Part shown: positions 59,065-64,000 of the stretch, in pieces
Position numbering within the stretch: the stretch's first letter is position 1
Layout: every line of letters starts with the position of its first letter
Made by a program: the position numbers and the translations under genes
NCBI GenBank assembly: GCA_963821935.1
Contig: CAWGFM010000004.1
Location: 682,001 to 746,000, forward strand
Source of the DNA: JAOUEA01 sp963821935
Lineage (GTDB): Bacteria > Actinomycetota > UBA4738 > HRBIN12
Reading direction: 5' to 3'
DNA: 64,000 bases
The notes under the pieces: model-generated
What the model was told of the DNA's origin: nothing
What the model saw: only the letters and a program-made list of their open reading frames with translations
Databases searched by the model: none

Positions 59065-59763
59065 TCAGACGGGTTCGGCGCCCGGCAGCGTCCATCGTTC
59101 TCCGGTGAGGCCCAGGGACGTCAAGATCGCCTGGGATCCGACCGGTGTCCGAGGGTGCCAGTCCTGGTCCAGCCGGTCGTGGTACCAGTCACGGCCCAGA
59201 CGCCATGCGGTGGGGAGGTCGATCGTTGCTCCCCGGTCCACGCCCTTACGATCGCACCAGGCGCGGACGTGCCCCTCCGACCGGAAGGCCCTGATCGTGC
59301 GTCAGGTGAAGACGACGTCGTCCCACCACCGCGCTGCCGGCACCAGGAAGTGCACGAGGGCATCGGCGCCGACCGCTTCCCCGTGATCCACCTCGAGCGT
59401 CATCGGCTCCTGGCAGTCGGGGCACGTCGTTCGGATCGAGCCCTGCTCTGCGCCCAGCGCGGCGATCACCCCGTAGCCATCCCAGGCGCAGTTGGCCCAC
59501 CACCGCCGGTCGTCGATCACCACCTCGAAGGGCGATGGGCCTGCCGCGAAGGGCAGACCCATCCGGATCGCGTCGCTTCCTTCATGCAGGACCAGCATGT
59601 GCGCGTCGTGCAGCCGACGATACGACGCCGCGACCTCATCGGGGGTCACCGGCAGCGCCTCGGCCGTCTCTGCCGTCGAGGGCGCGCGCGCCGAGTCGCG
59701 CAGGATGCGATACACGTGCCGCCGAACGTCACGATCGACGGCGGACAGTTCCGCAGGGAACAC
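59065..59763 (-). CDS. MerB-like organomercurial-lyase homologue with UGA-encoded selenocysteine
   Basis: Reading UGA at 59302-59304 as selenocysteine gives 232 residues. An N-terminal winged-helix-like part is followed by a MerB domain: RWWANCAWDGYG carries C92 and D95, matching MerB Cys96 and Asp99, and WWDDVVFT-U154 matches MerB Cys159 (spacing C92 to U154 is 62 residues, 63 in MerB). After the UGA, AFRSEGHVRAW, DLPTAWRLGRDWYHDRL and a WHPRTP tail align with the MerB end (FFASVPTAEDW, LGQEFNRHLL). A stop at UGA would delete the catalytic residue and the last helices. GTG start 1 nt after mazG; next gene 4 nt after the extended stop. Whether it cleaves C-Hg bonds is unknown; alternative: nonsense mutation. 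Confidence 0.82.
59273..59288 (-). promoter_or_regulatory. SECIS-like hairpin in the MerB-like gene
   Basis: On the minus strand CCTTCC (59288-59283) and GGAGGG (59278-59273) form a 6-bp stem with one G-U pair, closed by the 4-nt loop GGTC. The first loop base, G59282, is 20 nt after the last base of the UGA, within the bacterial SECIS window. The architecture (4-nt loop beginning in G) matches the hairpin in the thioredoxin-like gene. Confidence 0.65.
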
Positions 59764-59764
59764 G

Positions 59765-60607
59765 TCAGCCGCCCGGTCGGGGCTTCGCCTCTCGGAACAA
59801 GGCGCGCAGCGTGGGCTCGTCGGCGGCTTCCACGTCGATGCCACGTTCGGCGGCGATGGCCGTGAACCGTTCGTACCGTTCGGAGAACCCGGTGATGGTG
59901 CGTCGCAACGCGCTCTCGGCGTCCACCCCCGCCTTGCGGGCCACGGCCACGGTGGCGAAGAGCACATCGCCGATCTCGGCCTCCGCCGCGCGCGGATCGG
60001 CGGCCGCCTCGCCCAGCTCGTCGACCTCCTCACGCAGCGCCTCGAGGGCGCCGTCCACGGTCCGCCACTCGAACCCCCAGCCGGCGGCCCGGCGCTGGAC
60101 CTTGGCGGCACGGGCCAGGGACGGCAACGAGGCGGGGACGTCATCCTCGACGCCGGTCCGGGCACCCTTCTCGGCCGCTTTCAGCTTCTCCCAGTTGACG
60201 AGCACCTCGTCGGCGCCCGAGACGTCCACCTCGCCGAAGACGTGCGGATGACGGTAGATCAGCTTCTTGGTGAGCCCTTCGGCGACGTCGTCCACGTCCC
60301 AGCGGCCCTCATCTGCAGCCATCTGCGCATGGAACACGACCTGCAGCAGCAGGTCGCCCAGCTCGTCACGGATCGCGTCGTCGTCGTCGGCATCGATCGC
60401 CTGCAGCAGCTCGTGCGCCTCTTCGAGCAGGTGCAGGGCCAATGTCTGGTGCGTCTGCTCAGCGTCCCATGGACAACCGCCGGGACCGCGGAGGCGAGAC
60501 ATGACCCTGATCAGGTCGAGCAGGCGTGCACCGCCGTCCGACGATGGAACGGGACCCTCGGGGACGTGGGCGAGCAGCTCGTCCGACCGCGAGGGATCGG
60601 CGGTCAC
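59765..60607 (-). CDS. mazG: Nucleoside triphosphate pyrophosphohydrolase MazG
   Basis: A 280-residue all-alpha NTP pyrophosphohydrolase that cleans the nucleotide pool. Two MazG domains are seen: the first with GGCPWDAEQTHQTL and the metal-binding LLEEAHELLQAIDADDDDAIRDELGDLLLQVVFHAQ (EE-x2-E ... E-x2-D), the second near residue 190-225 with EVDELGE and EAEIGDVLFATVAVARK. GTG start at 60607 overlaps the SurA-like stop (GTGA). It is followed after 1 nt by the MerB-like gene. Confidence 0.93.
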   Translation of the reverse strand: MTADPSRSDELLAHVPEGPVPSSDGGARLLDLIRVMSRLRGPGGCPWDAEQTHQTLALHLLEEAHELLQAIDADDDDAIRDELGDLLLQVVFHAQMAADEGRWDVDDVAEGLTKKLIYRHPHVFGEVDVSGADEVLVNWEKLKAAEKGARTGVEDDVPASLPSLARAAKVQRRAAGWGFEWRTVDGALEALREEVDELGEAAADPRAAEAEIGDVLFATVAVARKAGVDAESALRRTITGFSERYERFTAIAAERGIDVEAADEPTLRALFREAKPRPGG

Positions 60608-61647
60608 GGCGCGGGCGTTTCCCCACCGGTCGCCCCACTCGACCCAGACGGTGCCTGCGTGGCGCTGGGGTCGGTGCTGTCGATCGGCACGATCTTCAGC
60701 TGCTCGGTGTCGTACCGGCCGTACTTGGGGTTGACCTCGAGGCCGCCGTCCTCGATCTGCGAGCGGACCCATTCGGTGAAGAGCGAGGCGGCCTGGCTCT
60801 GAGCCAACTGGGCCTTCGCCTGCTCGAACGGGACGACCTCCTTGTCGATCAAGCGGATCACGTGCCAGCCGAACTCGGTCTGCACCGGCCGGGAGATCTC
60901 GTTCGGCTCGAGTGCCACAACCGCAGCCGCGAACTCGGGAACGTACTGGCTCGCCGGCGCGGGGCCGAGCGCACCACCGTCGGCCGCGGAACCGTCCTCG
61001 GAGATCTTCTTGGCCAGATCCTCGAAGGTCTTCTGGTTCGCGCCGGGCGCTGTGACCTGCTGGTACGCGTCCTGTGCCTGCGCCTCGGTGCCGACCAGGA
61101 TGTGCTGGGCATCGACGGTCGTGAACTGCAGGATGTCCTGCTCGTACTGCTCGCGTAGCTTGGAGTCGCCGACCTCGTCCTCGACGACCGCCTCCTGCAC
61201 CTGCTGGCCCAACAGGACCCGGCGGGCCAGTGTGGTGAGGTCATCGCGCGTGAGGCCCGCCTCCTTCAGCTCCGCAGCCACCGTGTCGGCGCCCAACTGC
61301 TGCTCGAGGTTGTCGATGATCGCCGTGATCTCGTCCTCGGCTACCGTGAGGTCGTTGGCCTCCGCGTACTGAGCGACCAGCCGGTCCTGGATCATGTTCG
61401 AGAGCGCGAACCGGTTGCAGACGGCTTCCTGGGTCTGTCCCGCGGTGGCGGGACCCCCACAGGGCTGCTGATTGATCGCCGACACGAACGTCCAGATCCG
61501 GACGTCGGCCGCGAGCTGGGCATCGGTGATCTCGGCCGAGCCCACGGTGGCGGCGGGGGCCGGGGACACCGGTGAGTCGCTGCATGCGACCAACAGGCCG
61601 ACGAGGGCGATGGGCACGACGATGAGGCGGAGCGTTCTGGGGTTCAC
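60604..61647 (-). CDS. SurA-like peptidyl-prolyl isomerase lipoprotein (parvulin)
   Basis: A 347-residue exported foldase. The signal peptide ends at lipobox C22 (LLVACS). An N-terminal SurA-like chaperone domain (residues 35-180) is followed by a parvulin rotamase domain: VDAQHILVGTEAQAQDAYQQV, LAKKISEDGSAADGGALG and FGWHVIRLIDK. The C-terminus is Ser/Thr/Gly-rich. It assists folding of exported proteins. Between mfd and mazG, its usual place in actinobacteria. GTG start; TAGACT lies 8 nt upstream. Confidence 0.92.
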   Translation of the reverse strand: MNPRTLRLIVVPIALVGLLVACSDSPVSPAPAATVGSAEITDAQLAADVRIWTFVSAINQQPCGGPATAGQTQEAVCNRFALSNMIQDRLVAQYAEANDLTVAEDEITAIIDNLEQQLGADTVAAELKEAGLTRDDLTTLARRVLLGQQVQEAVVEDEVGDSKLREQYEQDILQFTTVDAQHILVGTEAQAQDAYQQVTAPGANQKTFEDLAKKISEDGSAADGGALGPAPASQYVPEFAAAVVALEPNEISRPVQTEFGWHVIRLIDKEVVPFEQAKAQLAQSQAASLFTEWVRSQIEDGGLEVNPKYGRYDTEQLKIVPIDSTDPSATQAPSGSSGATGGETPAP

Positions 61648-61658
61648 GAACGTCCAGT

Positions 61659-64000
61659 CTACGAGGGCGCCGACGATGCGCCGTCGCTCCCGTTGCCCTT
61701 CGACACAGAACCGTCACGCGGCAGCACATCGTCGCCCGTGGCCGCCTCCAGCAGCCAGCGTTCCACGAAGGCGGCAAGATCCTTGCCGAACACCCGCTCC
61801 GGCACCAGGTTCAGCGTCAGGGTCTCGGGGTGGTAGGACGCCTTGAACACGCGCTCCTCCAGGTCCAGCTGGAGGGCGTCGGGGATCGAGACCGGCTTCA
61901 GGCGCACCTGATCACGGAACGTGGAGATCTCCTCCACGCCCAACGCACGCGCGGTGATGCGCAGCGAGGCGATCGCGAACAGGGTGTCGACCTGGTCGGG
62001 CAGCACGCCGTAGCGGTCCACGGTCTCGGTGCGGATCTGCTCCAACACCGTGTGGTCGGGGGACAGCGAGATACGGCGGTACAGCTCCAAGCGAAGCGCC
62101 TCCTGCGCCACCCACCCCGGCGGCACGAACGCCTTGACCGGCAGGTCGATGCGCAGCTCCTTCTCCTCGACGATCTCTTCGCCCTTCAGCTCGGCCATCG
62201 ATTCCTGCAGGATCCGGGCATAGGCGTCGAAGCCGACCGCGGCGATGTGCCCGCTCTGTTCTGCGCCCAGCAGGTTGCCGGCGCCGCGGATCTCCAGATC
62301 GCGCAGCGCGATCCGGAACCCGCTGCCCAAAGCCTGGTTCGCGCTGATCGTGGCGAGCCGCTCGCGCGCTTCGTCGGTCATCTCCCGCTGCGGGGCGAAG
62401 AAGAAGTAGGCGAACGCTCGCTCGGTGGAACGGCCCACCCGCCCCCGCAGCTGGTACATCTGCGACAGGCCCAGCATGTCGGCCCGGTCGACGATCAACG
62501 TGTTGGCGTTGGGCACGTCCAGCCCGCTCTCGATGATCACGGTGCAGACCAGCACGTCAGCCTCGCGGTTCCAGAACTGCACCATCTGTTTCTCGAGCAG
62601 GTCCTCGTCCATCTGACCGTGCGCCACGATCACGCGCGCTTCCGGAAGCTGCTCCTGCAACCACGCCGCCTGCCGGTCGATCGTGGCGACGCGGTTGTGG
62701 ACCCAGAACACCTGGCCTTCCCGCAGCAGCTCGCGCTTCACGGCGCCCACCGCGAGGCCCTCGTCGTAGCTGCCGACGTAGGTGAGCACCGGCTGGCGAT
62801 CCTCCGGCGGGGTGTCGACCGTGCTCATCTCGCGGATGCCGGTGAGGGCCATCTCCAGCGTGCGCGGGATCGGCGTGGCGGTCATGGTGAGCACGTCCAC
62901 GCTGGCGCGGAACTGCTTCAGCCGCTCCTTGTGCGCCACGCCGAACCGCTGCTCCTCGTCCACCACCAGCAGTCCGAGGTCCTGGAAGGCCATGTCCCTG
63001 CCCAGCAGCCGGTGCGTGCCGATCACCACGTCGACCTTGCCATCCTTGATCTCCTGCACGGTCTGCTTCTGCTCGGCGGGTCCCACGAAGCGGCTCAGCA
63101 TCTTCACCGTGACCGGGAACGGTGCGAACCGTTCGGTGAACGTGATGAAGTGTTGCTCGGCCAGCAGCGTGGTGGGCACGAGCACGGCCACCTGCTTGCC
63201 CTCCATCACCGCCTTGAACGCCGCCCGCAGCGCGATCTCGGTCTTGCCGAAGCCCACGTCGCCGCAGATCAGGCGGTCCATGGGCTTGACCAGCTCCATG
63301 TCGCGCTTGACCTCGTCGATCGCGGTGATCTGGTCGCCGGTCTCCTCGTGCGGGAACGCGTCCTCCAGCTCTTGTTGCCATGGCGTGTCGGGCCCGAACG
63401 CGTGTCCCGGCACCGACATGCGCACCGTGTAGAGCCGCACCAGCTCGCCCGCCATGTCGCGGACGGCGCGCTTGACCTTGGTGGTGGCGCGCGCCCAGTC
63501 ACTCCCGCCCATGCGGTGCAACCGTGGTGCGTCACCGCCGATGTATTTCGCCACCATGCCGACCTGGTCGGACGGCACGAACAGCTTGTCGCCCTGCGCG
63601 TACTCCAGGATCAGGTAGTCCCGCTCAGCGCCCGCCAGCTCGCGGTGGGTGATGCCCGCGTAGCGGCCCACGCCGTGGATGCGGTGCACCGCGAAGTCGC
63701 CGGGCTCCAGCTCGTCGGCGATCGAGTCGGTGCGCCGGCGTGTCAGGCGTGGTGCGACCCGTGTGTGCCGGCGCGAGCCGAACAGGTCCTCCTCGGTCGC
63801 CAGGGCCAGCTTGCCAGCGGCGAACACGAACCCGGTGGCCAGGGGCGATTCCACGGCCTCGGCCGCGATCGACCCGACCACCTCGCGCGCGCGCTCCAGC
63901 GACCCGTGACCGCGAGCCGAGACGAGCGAGCGGTACCCGAGAGCGTCGAGGTCGCGCAGGCGGTTCGCCAGCTCCGCGGCGTTGCCCTGGGCGGTCCCCC
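61659..64000 (-). CDS. mfd: Transcription-repair coupling factor Mfd, C-terminal two thirds
   Basis: The frame is open to the right window edge, so the N-terminus (UvrB-like domains) is missing; about 780 residues are present. The RNA-polymerase-interacting domain reads LEPGDFAVHRIHGVGRYAGI, then the helicase motor: ICGDVGFGKTEIALRA (Walker A), VLVPTTLLAEQHF, VVDEEQRFGVAHKERLK (Walker B), TATPIPRTL, and LRGRVGRS (motif VI). The TRCF C-terminal domain is complete. Mfd frees stalled RNA polymerase and recruits UvrA for strand-specific repair. First gene of the chain mfd-surA-mazG. Confidence 0.97.
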   Translation of the reverse strand, partial: GTAQGNAAELANRLRDLDALGYRSLVSARGHGSLERAREVVGSIAAEAVESPLATGFVFAAGKLALATEEDLFGSRRHTRVAPRLTRRRTDSIADELEPGDFAVHRIHGVGRYAGITHRELAGAERDYLILEYAQGDKLFVPSDQVGMVAKYIGGDAPRLHRMGGSDWARATTKVKRAVRDMAGELVRLYTVRMSVPGHAFGPDTPWQQELEDAFPHEETGDQITAIDEVKRDMELVKPMDRLICGDVGFGKTEIALRAAFKAVMEGKQVAVLVPTTLLAEQHFITFTERFAPFPVTVKMLSRFVGPAEQKQTVQEIKDGKVDVVIGTHRLLGRDMAFQDLGLLVVDEEQRFGVAHKERLKQFRASVDVLTMTATPIPRTLEMALTGIREMSTVDTPPEDRQPVLTYVGSYDEGLAVGAVKRELLREGQVFWVHNRVATIDRQAAWLQEQLPEARVIVAHGQMDEDLLEKQMVQFWNREADVLVCTVIIESGLDVPNANTLIVDRADMLGLSQMYQLRGRVGRSTERAFAYFFFAPQREMTDEARERLATISANQALGSGFRIALRDLEIRGAGNLLGAEQSGHIAAVGFDAYARILQESMAELKGEEIVEEKELRIDLPVKAFVPPGWVAQEALRLELYRRISLSPDHTVLEQIRTETVDRYGVLPDQVDTLFAIASLRITARALGVEEISTFRDQVRLKPVSIPDALQLDLEERVFKASYHPETLTLNLVPERVFGKDLAAFVERWLLEAATGDDVLPRDGSVSKGNGSDGASSAPS

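Noticed and set aside
1..64000. CRISPR arrays, insertion sequences, prophage or integrase genes
   Set aside because: No regularly spaced repeats, transposase-like frames or terminal inverted repeats were seen.
1..64000. Further selenoprotein candidates among TGA-ending genes
   Set aside because: For the other genes ending in TGA that I inspected, the protein is already full length for its family or the frame after the stop shows no recognisable continuation.

Overview
The window is high-GC, densely packed bacterial DNA from a probable uncultured Actinomycetota. The evidence is the chain mfd, SurA-like lipoprotein, mazG, eno, ftsB/divIC, S1-domain gene and DUF501-Ppx, together with a DivIVA-like protein, a SigF/SigB partner-switching module, an MPT53-like redoxin, a maltokinase-like glucosamine kinase and many genes with a TANNNT box 6-7 nt before the start codon (leaderless style). 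Gene starts commonly overlap the previous stop as ATGA or GTGA.

Layout. 1-2.5 kb: end of a YyaL/DUF255 protein, a peroxiredoxin, a cyclophilin, an acetyltransferase. 2.7-10.6 kb: a same-strand block with hydroxypyruvate reductase, PEP carboxylase, serine-glyoxylate aminotransferase, malyl-CoA lyase and both malate thiokinase subunits, i.e. the dedicated core of the serine cycle of C1 assimilation; a perfect TTGAACG palindrome lies inside it. 11.2-17 kb: CarH-type B12 photoreceptor, LigD polymerase and LigC ligase tail to tail, an orphan pilin, TypA. 17-21 kb: a polyamine ABC transporter without ATPase, coupled to PPK2. 21-24 kb: a thioredoxin-like lipoprotein with in-frame UGA, an epimerase, and a small operon (47-aa protein, RHH regulator, DUF4097) under tandem TGACGTCA operators. 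24-33.5 kb: LacI regulator, class I aldolase, L,D-transpeptidase, SIS protein plus glucosamine kinase, glycosyltransferase, ureohydrolase, amine oxidase. 33.6-42.8 kb: secreted metallopeptidase, desaturase, the COG2907/DUF1365/Cfa lipid operon, the DUF1800/DUF1501 Tat pair. 42.8-49.4 kb: a complete general-stress module (PP2C sensor, STAS, RsbW, sigma factor, CsbD with a matching promoter) and topoisomerase IB. 50-64 kb: tRNA-Leu, a truncated adenosine deaminase, and the conserved housekeeping chain ending in mfd at the window edge.

The most striking observation is two probable selenoproteins. The MPT53/TlpA-like lipoprotein (20972-21568) has UGA at the first position of its CxxC motif. A MerB-like organomercurial lyase homologue (59065-59763, minus) has UGA at the position of MerB catalytic Cys159. 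In both, the same frame continues with conserved family sequence and a SECIS-like hairpin with a 4-nt loop starting in G lies 16 or 20 nt after the UGA. Both would be called as truncated by standard gene finding. No selA, selB, selC or selD gene lies in the window, so the decoding machinery must be sought elsewhere in the genome.
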